From NCBI RefSeq assembly GCF_003286125.1, contig NZ_QMED01000017.1, positions 1 through 64,000 of the forward strand: 64,000 nt of DNA. Reading direction: 5' to 3'. Positions within the stretch are counted from its first letter, which is position 1; each line of letters starts with the position of its first letter. Made by a program: the position numbers and the translations under genes. The notes beneath the pieces are model-generated. The model had not been told where the DNA came from. It saw only the letters and a program-made list of their open reading frames with translations, and searched no databases. This stretch comes from Algibacillus agarilyticus. Lineage in GTDB: Bacteria > Pseudomonadota > Gammaproteobacteria > Enterobacterales > Alteromonadaceae. Shown here piece by piece: positions 43,851 to 53,140 of the stretch.

Positions 43851-44552
43851 ATGATCACACTTTATGGCTTTGGGCCGCGTTTTGGTGTTACAGACGCCAG
43901 CCCATTTGTTTTAAAAATAGATGCTTTTCTGCGTTTAACCAGCCTTGAATACCAAACTAAAACAGGCTTGGGTTACATGCGCAAAGCGCCCAAAGGTAAA
44001 CTACCTTTTATTAAAGATGATGAAACACGTGTAAGTGATTCATTTTTTATTATTCAGCACTTAAAGCGGAAATATAACTTAGAGATAGACGCGCATTTAA
44101 CAAAAGAACAAGTTGCAACAAGTCACTTAATTACTAAGTCGTTAGATGAAAATTTTTATTGGTGCATTATTTATTCACGTTGGATAAGAGAAGATACTTG
44201 GCCTATTTTAAAACAGACTTTTTTTAGCAAATTCCCTTTTCCTATTCGCTATATTGCACCGATAGTCGCACGTAGAAAGATTAAACAAACCTTTATTAAA
44301 CATGGTATGGGTTTACATAATGATGCCGAGATAATGGATATTGCGCAAGAAACGATAGAGAGCTTAGCACACCTGTTAGGCAGCCAATCGTATATATTTG
44401 GTGATAAGCCGAGCTCATTGGATGCCAGTGTATTTGCTTTTCTCGCTGAGCTGATTTTAGTTGATTTAACCAATCCTATGTGCGAGTTAGCGCGTAGCTA
44501 CGATAACTTAGTTGCTTACTGTCATCGTATAAATGAGCTTTATTATAAATAA
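43851..44552 (+). CDS. Glutathione S-transferase-like protein (metaxin/Faxc-like)
   Basis: A 233-residue protein with an N-terminal thioredoxin-fold half (MITLYGFGPRFGVTDASPFV, then KGKLPFIKDD and ISDS-type SDSFFIIQHL) and an all-helical C-terminal half ending with DASVFAFLAEL. It resembles the bacterial relatives of the failed-axon-connections/metaxin GST group. Catalytic function is not established for them. A palindromic repeat follows. Confidence 0.78.
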   Translation: MITLYGFGPRFGVTDASPFVLKIDAFLRLTSLEYQTKTGLGYMRKAPKGKLPFIKDDETRVSDSFFIIQHLKRKYNLEIDAHLTKEQVATSHLITKSLDENFYWCIIYSRWIREDTWPILKQTFFSKFPFPIRYIAPIVARRKIKQTFIKHGMGLHNDAEIMDIAQETIESLAHLLGSQSYIFGDKPSSLDASVFAFLAELILVDLTNPMCELARSYDNLVAYCHRINELYYK

Positions 44553-44578
44553 AGCCGGATAAATTCTTAAAAATGACA

Positions 44579-44607
44579 ATGTATACCCAAGTCACTTGGG
44601 TATACAT
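44579..44607. repeat. Palindromic repeat, copy 1 (core TACCCAAGT)
   Basis: ATGTATACCCAAGT and its perfect complement ACTTGGGTATACAT, separated by one base. The same core palindrome recurs at 45615-45645 and one arm at 20738. No T-run, so not a classic terminator; it looks like a REP-type intergenic palindrome. Confidence 0.85.
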
Positions 44608-44713
44608 TAAACAAGTTGATAAATAATTTAATCCATACCCAAATTACTTAGTGCTTAGTGCTTAGTGCTATAGATTGGGATTGTTAAATTTTGTTGAGTC
44701 GCACAGGGTAAAA

Positions 44714-45580
44714 TTAATAAATTTCTATTTCATATTGGCAATCAAACACGACTTTTGAAGCTAGATTTATTAAGTCTTCTTTTTCTTCCAACTCTAATGG
44801 AGATGATGCTTTATCATCGGTACTAAACCAAGGTTCTATGCAAACGTAGGGAGCATTAGGCTTTGCCCATAACCCTAAATGTGGTACATCAAAGCGCATG
44901 GTTAATAATTGCTTCTCGTGGGCATCGATTAAGCTTACCTCTTTAGAATTGATATGGCGTAAAATGAGAGCATCTTTAGCAAAGGTACCAGCTGTTAATG
45001 GTAAACATTTATTTTTTATTGGACTTGTTTGCGTGCTTTCCGAAAGTAACCCCTGAATCAGTGTGTAGCAATCAGGGTTTTCTTCTGCATCAAAAGCTAA
45101 GCTACATTGTGCGTTTTCCATTGTCTCTGCTGGCAGATTAAACGCAGGATGTGAACCTATACTAAATGGCATATCGGTATTACTGTTATTAGTTACTTGG
45201 TAACTCACAAACATTTTATTTTTAACCAACTCAAACGTGACTTCTAAATAGAATTCGAAAGGGTAAGCGGTGAGCGTTTCGTCATTTTGACTAAGGCCTA
45301 AGGTCACTTTGTTTGCTGTTTGGCTAATCAGATTAAACAATTGATTACGTGCGAAGCCATGTTTCGCAATTTCAAATGATTGTGTTTGGTATAAAAACTT
45401 GCCTTGATTGAGTTTTCCGACAAACGGGAAAAGGATAGGGGCGCTACCTTGCCAAACAGTTGGGTCTGCTTGCCAAATGTATTCGACTTCTGTTTCTGTT
45501 TTTGTCAGGCTAGCGAGTTCGGCACCAAAAAGTCTGATCTTGGCTTTTAAAAATTCATTACTTATTTCAACGTAAGACAT
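44714..45580 (-). CDS. Aldose 1-epimerase family protein (LacX-like)
   Basis: A 288-residue beta-sandwich sugar mutarotase-like protein. Family segments include GAELASLTKTETEVEYIWQ, the strand PILFPFVGKLNQGKF, the histidine in IAKHGFARN, the histidine in IGSHPAFNLP and the glutamate in VCIEPWFSTDD near the C-terminus. It interconverts anomers of a sugar or sugar phosphate; the exact substrate cannot be read. Precedes rluF in transcription order reversed (both minus, rluF upstream). Confidence 0.82.
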   Translation of the reverse strand: MSYVEISNEFLKAKIRLFGAELASLTKTETEVEYIWQADPTVWQGSAPILFPFVGKLNQGKFLYQTQSFEIAKHGFARNQLFNLISQTANKVTLGLSQNDETLTAYPFEFYLEVTFELVKNKMFVSYQVTNNSNTDMPFSIGSHPAFNLPAETMENAQCSLAFDAEENPDCYTLIQGLLSESTQTSPIKNKCLPLTAGTFAKDALILRHINSKEVSLIDAHEKQLLTMRFDVPHLGLWAKPNAPYVCIEPWFSTDDKASSPLELEEKEDLINLASKVVFDCQYEIEIY

Positions 45581-45614
45581 CGGTGTGTATTTTTGATGAT
45601 GGAGTGATATCTTG

Positions 45615-45645
45615 AGTTTATACCCAAGTGACTTGGGTATAAACT
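45615..45645. repeat. Palindromic repeat, copy 2 (core TACCCAAGT)
   Basis: AGTTTATACCCAAGT and ACTTGGGTATAAACT are perfect 15-bp arms around one base, between the epimerase and rluF genes. Shares the 12-base inner arm with the copy at 44579. Confidence 0.85.
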
Positions 45646-45682
45646 GATTTATAGCTGAGCGGTTTAGTGAGCGGTGTAATTT

Positions 45683-46624
45683 TTACGAGCGACGTGCAAA
45701 TTTACTTGGCTTTTTTTTACGTGGTTGAGTGTGACGTTGTTCTTGATCGTTATTAAAGCGGTTATCGCGTTTGCTGTGTTCATTATTGCGATCATTGTTG
45801 CGATTATTCGTGTTTGCCCGCGTACGTTTTGTTTTATGCTGAGGTGATTGAGCATTTGTTTGATTGGGCTGACTGCTAGGGCGTTTGTTGTGATCAACCG
45901 ATTGTTCTTCTGTTTTACCAGAATCTTTAATCGAATCATTTATTTCAGCCATTTCATCAGCTGTTAAATGGCGCCATTCACCTGCTTGTAAATCACCTAA
46001 TTCAACATTCATGATGCGCACGCGTTTAAGAGTACGTACATGATATTCTAAATATTCACACATACGGCGAATTTGGCGGTTTAAACCCTGAGTTAATACC
46101 ATTTTAAAAGTCCGTGAACTGATTTGTTCAACTCGACATTTTTTAGTAATGGTATCTAAAATAGGTAAGCCATTTGCCATCTTATTAATAAAGTCTTTTG
46201 TGATCGGTTTGTCTACGGTCACAATATATTCTTTTTCGTGTTGGTTACCAGCGCGTAAAATTTTATTAACAATATCGCCTTCATTGGTCAAAAATATCAA
46301 CCCTTCAGATGGTTTATCTAAGCGGCCAATAGGAAATATTCGTTCGTGATAACGAATGGCTTTAACAATGTTATCTTCAACGAGTGAATCGGTAGTGCAA
46401 GTAATGCCAACCGGTTTGTTATAAGCAATGTAAACTTGCTTGGGCTTCGCTTTTAAAGGTTTATCATCTATTTTTATGTCATCATCATCGGTCACTTTCG
46501 TCCCTAATTCGGGTAATTTACCGTTAACGGTCACTCGGCCTTTTTCAATAAAGCGATCAGCGTCTCGGCGTGAACAAAAACCTGTTTCACTAATGTATTT
46601 GTTTAAGCGTTTTGGATCAGACAT
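45683..46624 (-). CDS. rluF: 23S rRNA pseudouridine(2604) synthase
   Basis: A 313-residue pseudouridine synthase. An N-terminal S4 domain (RLNKYISETGFCSRRDADRFI) is followed by the catalytic domain with the aspartate in IGRLDKPSEGL and the LTQGLNRQIRRMCEYL segment of the RsuA/RluF group. The last ~70 residues are a low-complexity tail rich in Asn, Arg, Lys, Gln and Ser, likely disordered and RNA-binding; E. coli RluF is 290 residues. A shadow frame overlaps the tail on the same strand. Confidence 0.92.
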   Translation of the reverse strand: MSDPKRLNKYISETGFCSRRDADRFIEKGRVTVNGKLPELGTKVTDDDDIKIDDKPLKAKPKQVYIAYNKPVGITCTTDSLVEDNIVKAIRYHERIFPIGRLDKPSEGLIFLTNEGDIVNKILRAGNQHEKEYIVTVDKPITKDFINKMANGLPILDTITKKCRVEQISSRTFKMVLTQGLNRQIRRMCEYLEYHVRTLKRVRIMNVELGDLQAGEWRHLTADEMAEINDSIKDSGKTEEQSVDHNKRPSSQPNQTNAQSPQHKTKRTRANTNNRNNDRNNEHSKRDNRFNNDQEQRHTQPRKKKPSKFARRS

Positions 46625-46767
46625 AAATAATAGGTTTACTTAACAACAGAAAATAAGATTCGCATTGTAGAGAGGATAACGGTTGCCCGCAATGAATAGT
46701 TAATACAACCCGACACGGTTAATCATGGTCGGGTTGTAATTAAACTGCAAATAACCGACGCATTTAA

Positions 46768-47241
46768 TTATAAGCCTAAGTCGCTTAGGCTTGGATGCTC
46801 ATCTGGTCTTCTGCCTTGTGGCCAATGAAATAAACGTTCTTCAGGTTTTATAGGCAAATCATTGATGCTGGCAATGCGTTTTTCCATTAAACCGTTTTCA
46901 TCAAATTGCCAGTTTTCATTACCATATGATCGATACCATTGGCCTGAATCATCTAACCATTCATAAGCAAATCTAACCGCGATACGGTTTTCGCTATGAG
47001 CCCATAGTTCTTTTATCAATCTATATTCTAATTCTTTGGCCCATTTTCGATTTAAAAAGTCGGTTATTTCGGCTCTGCCTTGTATAAACTCTGCACGATT
47101 TCGCCATGTGCAATCTGCTGTATAAGCTAAAGCAACTTTATCAGCATTACGTGAATTCCAGCCATCTTCAGCCATACGTACTTTTTGTATTGCTGTTTCG
47201 GTGGTAAAGGGAGGTAAAGGTGGGCGTTGGGCTGTTGTCAT
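46768..47241 (-). CDS. DUF1348 / NTF2-like protein
   Basis: A 157-residue single-domain protein of the NTF2/SnoaL-like fold, DUF1348 type: [64 protein letters not shown] and the C-terminal [18 protein letters not shown]. Function unknown. Divergent from the tetR-type gene at 47399, with which it is probably co-regulated. Confidence 0.9.
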   Translation of the reverse strand: MTTAQRPPLPPFTTETAIQKVRMAEDGWNSRNADKVALAYTADCTWRNRAEFIQGRAEITDFLNRKWAKELEYRLIKELWAHSENRIAVRFAYEWLDDSGQWYRSYGNENWQFDENGLMEKRIASINDLPIKPEERLFHWPQGRRPDEHPSLSDLGL

Positions 47242-47398
47242 TATGCTTTTCCTTTAAGTTGTTATTCGTTTTGTATTGGTGGTGTACAGACTTGTCTACT
47301 TTTGCAGTATAGGCTGAACACTAAGCATGTCAATACGTTGTTGGAAATAACTAGACCGACCTGTATACTTCTGCTGATTTTAGAAATGAGGCGATGTG

Positions 47399-47989
47399 AT
47401 GGCGAGTAGTAAAAGAGCATTATTAATTGATACCGCACAAGCGCTTTTTTATAAAAATGGTTTTAGAGCGACGGGTATCGATCTTATTTTGGCTGAAGCA
47501 GGCGTTGCTAAAAAAACGTTATATCATCATTTTACTTCTAAGGACGATTTGATCATTGCAACTTTAATGCAGCGTGATCAACAGCTTTTATTACGGTTAA
47601 AAACCGATACGCAACGACTGATACCGGTGCAAACGTGTCAAACTAAGCTTGCGCCTATAATGGCTTTTTTTGATGCTTTAGCGGAATGGATCACATCTGA
47701 ACAATTTTTTGGTTGTATGTTTATCAATGGGTCGGCTGAATATCCTCGGCATGATGATCCTATTCATTTAGCGTGTCGAGAACACAAACTTTTAATGATG
47801 CAGCTTATCGAATCGTTGTTAGTGGAAGTTGAATTGAGTGATAAAAAAAGTGTTGTGCGTCAGCTCTCTATTATTGCTGATGGCGCCATTGTGGGGGCAC
47901 ATACGATGAGTGAATCGGATTCTACACGGTTTGCTAAAATAGCGGCTCAGGCCGTACTGACTCATTTTTGCTTAAATTATACTCAATAA
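47399..47989 (+). CDS. TetR/AcrR-family repressor
   Basis: A 196-residue regulator. The N-terminal HTH is evident (ALFYKNGFRATGIDLILAEAGVAKKTLYHHF) followed by a variable ligand domain. Start ATG 47399 with GAGG seven bases upstream (a GTG just before it is also open). Divergent from the DUF1348 gene, the likely target. Confidence 0.9.
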   Translation: MASSKRALLIDTAQALFYKNGFRATGIDLILAEAGVAKKTLYHHFTSKDDLIIATLMQRDQQLLLRLKTDTQRLIPVQTCQTKLAPIMAFFDALAEWITSEQFFGCMFINGSAEYPRHDDPIHLACREHKLLMMQLIESLLVEVELSDKKSVVRQLSIIADGAIVGAHTMSESDSTRFAKIAAQAVLTHFCLNYTQ

Positions 47990-48009
47990 ACTTAAAATTT
48001 ATTGAGTAT
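47979..48009. terminator. Bidirectional stem-loop between tetR-type and RidA genes
   Basis: ATACTCAATAAA (47979-47990) pairs with TTTATTGAGTAT (47998-48009) over a 7-base loop. It overlaps the last codons of the tetR-type gene and lies between convergent genes. Confidence 0.75.
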
Positions 48010-48032
48010 ATCAACGTCATTTATACACCCAT

Positions 48033-48386
48033 TTATTTCTCTGCGGCAACCACTGAAATTTCTACTAACAAGGCTTCACGTGCCATGCTTGCGGTCACAC
48101 AGGCTCTTGCTGGGGCATAGCCTTCCGGTACCCAAGCATCCCAAACGGCATTCATTTCAGCGAAATATTGCATGTCTTTTATATAAATAGTGGCCGATAA
48201 CATATGTTCTTTGTCACTACCGGCTTGTTCAAGTAATGTTTCAACTTTATCTAACATGGTTTGTGTTTGTTCGGTAATGCCTTGGGTGGCATCTGTGCAA
48301 ACTTGCCCACATAAATAGATTGTACCGTTGTGTTTTACAATACGGCTCATGCGTTGTTTTGTTTCAATTCGTTCGATCGTTGTCAT
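48033..48386 (-). CDS. RidA/YjgF-family enamine deaminase-like protein
   Basis: A 117-residue trimeric-fold protein. Family marks are [33 protein letters not shown] and the arginine-containing [11 protein letters not shown]. Close relatives hydrolyse reactive enamines or imines from amino acid metabolism. It is not necessarily the canonical RidA, which has longer conserved C-terminal strands. Confidence 0.85.
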   Translation of the reverse strand: MTTIERIETKQRMSRIVKHNGTIYLCGQVCTDATQGITEQTQTMLDKVETLLEQAGSDKEHMLSATIYIKDMQYFAEMNAVWDAWVPEGYAPARACVTASMAREALLVEISVVAAEK

Positions 48387-48442
48387 TATCTTATTACCTA
48401 TTTATGTTGTTAATTTTCTTGGCGTTATTTTACGTCAATTTT

Positions 48443-50227
48443 TTACGCGTGTTGATCTTCTTGCTGTAACTGCCACATTTTTTTAAATAAGCCATTTTGT
48501 TGCAGCAATTCAGCATGAGTGCCTTGTTCTACTATTTTACCTTTGCTTAATACGATTATATTATCGGCATCGATAACCGTAGACAATCTATGCGCTATCA
48601 CTAAGCTTGTATGATCGGCTGCAACCGCTTTTAGTGCTTGCAGAATTGATTGTTCAGCTCGTGAATCAAGGCTAGAGGTGGCTTCATCAAACACTAAAAT
48701 GGGGGCTTGTTTTAAAATTGCACGGGCAATCGCAACCCGCTGTTTTTCACCTCCTGATAGTTTTAATCCTCGTTCACCGACTTGCGTGTTTAATCCTTTT
48801 GATAAACTTTGTACAAATTCTTCTAAGTAAGCTGATTTTATCGCATTTTGTATCTCGGTGTCGCTGGCATCAGGTCTGCCATATCGAATGTTCTCATACA
48901 AAGTCGCATTAAATAAAACGGTGTCTTGTGGCACGATCGCTATCGCTCGACGCAAACTTTGTTGACTAACATCTGCAATATTTTGGCCATCTATGGTTAT
49001 ACCGCCCTGATCTAAATCGTAAAATCGAAAGAGTAATTTAATTAATGTGGATTTGCCTGCGCCACTATCCCCAACAATCGCAACCTTTTGACCGGCTTTG
49101 ATACTAAAACTGACATTATTTAAAATAGCGCGATCGGCACTGTAATTAAATTGCACTTGCTCAAAGTTTATTTCAGCATTAGAGACCGTTAATTCACGTG
49201 CGTGTTCTTTGTCATTAATTGCGGGGGTTCTGGCTAATAATTCGAACATGCGTTCTATATTTGCTAATGATCCACGTATTTCGCGATAAACAAAACCTAA
49301 AAAATTTAAGGGTAAAAAAAGTTGCATCATAAAGGCGTTTATTAAAACAAAATCACCCAGTGTCATTGTGCCATCATGCGTTTGTATTGCGGCTAAAGCC
49401 ATCATTGCCGTCATTGAGGCGGCAATAATAAAAGCTTGCCCACCATTTAATACAAACAATGAGAGCCGGTTTTTACGTTTAGCTTGCTCCCAATCGGCTA
49501 GTGCTTGATCGTATCGTTTGGCTTCGTATTGTTCGTTGTTAAAATATTTTACGGTTTCAAAATTTAATAAACTGTCGATTGCTGTCGTGTTCGAGTTTGA
49601 ATCGGCGTTAGCTGCTTCTCTTACAAAAGCGGTTCTTTTTTCAGTCGCGATAACAGAAAATGCAATATATGAGGCGATCGCCATAAAGGTAATCATCGCA
49701 AATTCAATACCATACTGATTAAAGAAAATGCCTATCACTAACAGAATTTCCAGTAATGTCGGAATAATATTAAACACCATAAAACGCATTAAAAAGCTAA
49801 CCCCAGATGTGCCACGTTCAATATCGCGTGATAACCCACCGGTGCGCCGATCAAGATGAAACGCAAGCTCAAGATTATGTAAATGCTGAAAAACACTTAA
49901 ACCCATACGACGCATTGCACGTTCGGTTACTCGGCCAAATAACGTATCGCGGATCTCACCTAAAATCGTATTTAAAAAACGAAATAAACCATAAGCGAGC
50001 ACTAATGAAATGGGGGCTGCTAGTGCAATATTAATAGGGTCGTCGAGTGCATTTACCGCATCTTTAAGCAAAAAGGGCATGCTTATACTGGCTAACTTGG
50101 CCAGTATTAAGCATAAAACGGCGAGTGATATTCGCGCTTTGAATTCAAATAGATAAGGCCATATTTTTTTGGCAACCTGCCAATTTATCGGACCAGTTGG
50201 GTGATTAGCGTGGTGAGAAGGGCGCAT
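48443..50227 (-). CDS. ABC exporter, ATM1/heavy-metal type
   Basis: A 594-residue half-transporter with a six-helix membrane domain followed by the ATPase domain: Walker A GDSGAGKS, signature LSGGEKQR, Walker B VFDEATSSLD, and the H-loop IAHRLST. The membrane part resembles ATM1/HMT1-type exporters of glutathione or metal-thiol conjugates (DRRTGGLSRDIERGTSG). Encoded alone, followed by the RidA-like gene. Confidence 0.9.
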   Translation of the reverse strand: MRPSHHANHPTGPINWQVAKKIWPYLFEFKARISLAVLCLILAKLASISMPFLLKDAVNALDDPINIALAAPISLVLAYGLFRFLNTILGEIRDTLFGRVTERAMRRMGLSVFQHLHNLELAFHLDRRTGGLSRDIERGTSGVSFLMRFMVFNIIPTLLEILLVIGIFFNQYGIEFAMITFMAIASYIAFSVIATEKRTAFVREAANADSNSNTTAIDSLLNFETVKYFNNEQYEAKRYDQALADWEQAKRKNRLSLFVLNGGQAFIIAASMTAMMALAAIQTHDGTMTLGDFVLINAFMMQLFLPLNFLGFVYREIRGSLANIERMFELLARTPAINDKEHARELTVSNAEINFEQVQFNYSADRAILNNVSFSIKAGQKVAIVGDSGAGKSTLIKLLFRFYDLDQGGITIDGQNIADVSQQSLRRAIAIVPQDTVLFNATLYENIRYGRPDASDTEIQNAIKSAYLEEFVQSLSKGLNTQVGERGLKLSGGEKQRVAIARAILKQAPILVFDEATSSLDSRAEQSILQALKAVAADHTSLVIAHRLSTVIDADNIIVLSKGKIVEQGTHAELLQQNGLFKKMWQLQQEDQHA

Positions 50228-50391
50228 GTGTGTCCTGTGTTGAATATATGAGCGGTCAGTAAAGTGTAAATTTTAACCTTGTCTGTTTATATCACCTAAC
50301 TTATTTCTAATTGATTACCTGTCTGCAATTTATCCTTAAGTGGCTAAGGTATATAATTCTCCTTGTTGTTATCTATTAAATAGAGATTTTT

Positions 50392-51090
50392 TTGTTGCCA
50401 TTCGATTACACCATCACTCGTTCGTCAAAACGAAAAACGCTATCGATTATAATTAAAGAGGCGGTAGTGCGGGTTTTAGCACCCACGTGGTTGAGTGAAA
50501 AAAAAATAATAGCCATGCTGAATGCGAAGCAACAATGGATAACAAATAAGCTTAAAGAACAAAATGCCTTATTAGCCACTCGGCCCCCTTTACCTGTCAT
50601 TGCTGAAGATACGACGCTCACGTTATTTGGTAAGCCGTTTTCGATATCCATTAAATCAGGTACAAAAACACAGTTTGTTTTTAATCGCGGCAGGCTTGCG
50701 TTAATTATTTCTACACGTGTGAAACCAGAGAATGTTCAAGCGCATTTGAGCAAGCAAGTTCAACTTTTTTATCGTGAGCAACTACAAGCTCAACTACAAA
50801 ATAGGTTGCCGATATTAGCCGATAATATGGGATTAGTTTATCAAAAAGTCAGTGTTAAAAATTTCAAAGCGAAATGGGGCAGTTGCAATAATAGAGGTGA
50901 ATTAGATTTTAATTGGCGCTTAGCCGCCATGCCATTTGAAACCATTGATTCTGTTTGCATACATGAGTTGGCTCATTTAAAACATTTAGATCACAGTCGT
51001 GATTTTTGGGCCTTAGTCGCTAAGTATGATCCCGAATATCAATTTCATAAACAAGTTTTGCGCCAATATAGTACGCAAATTTGGTTTTAA
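50392..51090 (+). CDS. YgjP-like zinc metallopeptidase
   Basis: A 232-residue DUF45/YgjP-type protein. The zinc site HELAHLKHLDHS is present in the C-terminal half, preceded by FKAKWGSCNNRGELDFNW, which defines the family. TTG start with weak ribosome-binding site. Function in bacteria uncertain; the fold resembles minigluzincins. Divergent from the ABC exporter. Confidence 0.88.
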   Translation: MLPFDYTITRSSKRKTLSIIIKEAVVRVLAPTWLSEKKIIAMLNAKQQWITNKLKEQNALLATRPPLPVIAEDTTLTLFGKPFSISIKSGTKTQFVFNRGRLALIISTRVKPENVQAHLSKQVQLFYREQLQAQLQNRLPILADNMGLVYQKVSVKNFKAKWGSCNNRGELDFNWRLAAMPFETIDSVCIHELAHLKHLDHSRDFWALVAKYDPEYQFHKQVLRQYSTQIWF

Positions 51091-51308
51091 TCAGCCACTG
51101 AGTCTTCATTAATTTTGCGAAAGTAGCCGAGAGCCTGGCTTTTTTCCACTTCATTTTGTTTAGCATACGTATGTATTCAAATCATTGTCGCGAAAATAGA
51201 CAAAACATGCTGTAATTAATTTTTAATCATTGTTACTTTTTATTAACACTCATTATTGTGACTTCGCATTGTTTATGCTGCGCCGGTCCGTTATTAAGGA
51301 TTCGTTTG

Positions 51309-52814
51309 ATGAAACAACAACCTAAATTATCTTTTTGGCAAATTTGGAATGTCAGTTTTGGTTTTCTAGGCGTGCAATTTGGCTTCGCTTTACAAAATGC
51401 TAATGTCAGTCGTATTTTGTCTGATTTAGGTGCCGATTTACACTCTCTTTCTTTATTTTGGTTAGTCGCACCGATTATGGGGTTGCTAATTCAACCTATT
51501 GTTGGTGCGGCTTCTGATCATACCTGGAATGGTGTGGGTCGACGTAACCCGTATATTTTAGGGGGGGCAGTCGCGGCTGCTTTTGCGATGTGCATGATGC
51601 CGAATGCCCCTTTGTTTGTGCAGTTAATGTCGCCGATGTTATTTGGGGCTGTGATGTTAGCCTTGATGGATGCTTCGTTTAATGTGGCATTCCAGCCGTT
51701 TAGATCATTAGTTTCAGATATGGTGCCGTCTTCACAGCGTAATAAAGGGTATGCCGTACAAGCGTTTTTAATTAATGTTGGTGCGATTATTGGCTCTATT
51801 TTACCGTTTGTTTTAACCAATGTTGTTGGGCTCGAAAATGCTTCTAAAGCGGGTGAGGTCGCCCCGTCTGTTACGGTGGCGTTTTATGTTGGAGCTTCAA
51901 TTATGTTGGGCACGGTTTTATGGACGGTATTTAGAACGCGTGAATATCCACCTAAAAAATATTACGCTTATAAAGGCCTTGATCGTAAAGAAGTTGAAGC
52001 GCAACTCGCCGCCGAGCGCAAAGCAACTTTTGGCGAGAAAATGCGTCGTTTTGTGCAATTAATGATCACCATGCCTAAAACAATGAAGCAACTCGCATTA
52101 GTGCAATTTTTCTCATGGTTTGCGTTATTTATTATGTGGGTTTATACCATGCCGGCAATAACCCAAAATGCCTGGGGAATCGAAGCTAAATGGTTTGATT
52201 CAGCTTATTTGTCATCGTTAAGTGAAGTGCCTGCTTATATTGCCGAAGCTAAAGGTGCCGCGGGTGATTGGGTGGGGATTTTGTTTGCCGCATATTCATT
52301 ATTTGCCGCTATCTTTGCTATTTTTATTACCCGAATTGCCAATAAAGTCGGGCGCAAATTAACTTATTCTTTGGCATTATTAGCCGGTGGATTAGGTTAC
52401 TTAAGTTTTGTTTTGTTTGATGATCCGACAATTGTAACGGCTAATTTATTGATCACTGAAGTTGAAATTCCAAGTGGTGCGTTAAACCTAATATTCCCAA
52501 TGATCGGTGTTGGGGTCGCTTGGGCGGCAATTTTAGCCATGCCTTACGCTATTTTAGCGGGCTCGTTACCGGCCGAAAAAACAGGGGTTTATATGGGGAT
52601 CTTCAACTTTACGATCGCCGCTCCGCAAATTATCTCAGGTTTATTTGCCGGTTGGATTGTGAGTGCTGTATTTGATAACAATGCAATTTATATTTTAATG
52701 TTGGCGGGGGTTGCCATGATTTTAGGTGCCGCTTCGGTCTTTATTGTTGACGATGCACCAGATGAAGATGAATCGGTAAGTGATGACGCGACGTTAACCG
52801 GTAGTACAAATTAA
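51309..52814 (+). CDS. MFS sugar transporter, SLC45/MalT-like
   Basis: A 501-residue major facilitator protein. The N-terminus KLSFWQIWNVSFGFLGVQFG and SDHTWNGVGRRNPYILGGA match the bacterial SLC45/MalT-like disaccharide/proton symporters. About twelve membrane segments. Start ATG 51309 after AAGGA; the frame is open to 51258. Possible substrates are maltose or sucrose; no glycosidase gene adjoins it. Terminated by a strong stem-loop. Confidence 0.9.
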   Translation: MKQQPKLSFWQIWNVSFGFLGVQFGFALQNANVSRILSDLGADLHSLSLFWLVAPIMGLLIQPIVGAASDHTWNGVGRRNPYILGGAVAAAFAMCMMPNAPLFVQLMSPMLFGAVMLALMDASFNVAFQPFRSLVSDMVPSSQRNKGYAVQAFLINVGAIIGSILPFVLTNVVGLENASKAGEVAPSVTVAFYVGASIMLGTVLWTVFRTREYPPKKYYAYKGLDRKEVEAQLAAERKATFGEKMRRFVQLMITMPKTMKQLALVQFFSWFALFIMWVYTMPAITQNAWGIEAKWFDSAYLSSLSEVPAYIAEAKGAAGDWVGILFAAYSLFAAIFAIFITRIANKVGRKLTYSLALLAGGLGYLSFVLFDDPTIVTANLLITEVEIPSGALNLIFPMIGVGVAWAAILAMPYAILAGSLPAEKTGVYMGIFNFTIAAPQIISGLFAGWIVSAVFDNNAIYILMLAGVAMILGAASVFIVDDAPDEDESVSDDATLTGSTN

Positions 52815-52847
52815 GTTTGTCACCGACTGCGTTTTAGAATCAAAATT

Positions 52848-52873
52848 AAAAAGCCGCTGAAAAGCGGCTTTTT
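52848..52873 (+). terminator. Rho-independent terminator after the sugar transporter
   Basis: AAAAAGCCGCT and AGCGGCTTTTT form an 11-bp stem with a GAAA loop and end in a T-run, 34 bp after the stop. Confidence 0.93.
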
Positions 52874-52894
52874 GTTATGTGTTCAAACGCTAAA

Positions 52895-53119
52895 TATAGT
52901 CTTCTAGTTCAGGTTTTATGGTTCATTGTCAGCGCTTACTCGCCCCAATCACATAGTAGAGCATATGCTCATAGCGTCTCGAAGCTTGCCTGCATGGATG
53001 CAGGTAAGGGGCGAGAGCAGGACGCGGTAGCTTTGACTGCTTTGCTGACATGGATGTAAGTACTTATGTTTCGTCTGTAACTAGAAACCTGCCCCTAAAC
53101 CCCGATCGCTTTGACTATA
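52895..53119 (+). repeat. Dispersed hairpin-rich element, copy C (full length)
   Basis: A 225-bp copy starting TATAGTC (52895) and ending GACTATA (53119), same orientation as copies A and B. It holds CCTGCAT-GG-ATGCAGG and a GACATGGATGTAAG hairpin remnant, and the stem pair TTTCGTC/GAAACCT region diverged from the other copies. A 60-codon frame inside is not supported as a gene. Like copy B it lies between convergent genes, here the sugar transporter and dbpA. Confidence 0.9.
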
Positions 53120-53140
53120 AGTTAGCGGCATGTGTAGCGA

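Noticed and set aside
52877-53059. 60-codon gene inside repeat copy C
   Set aside because: The frame falls in a dispersed noncoding element; the other copies do not preserve it.
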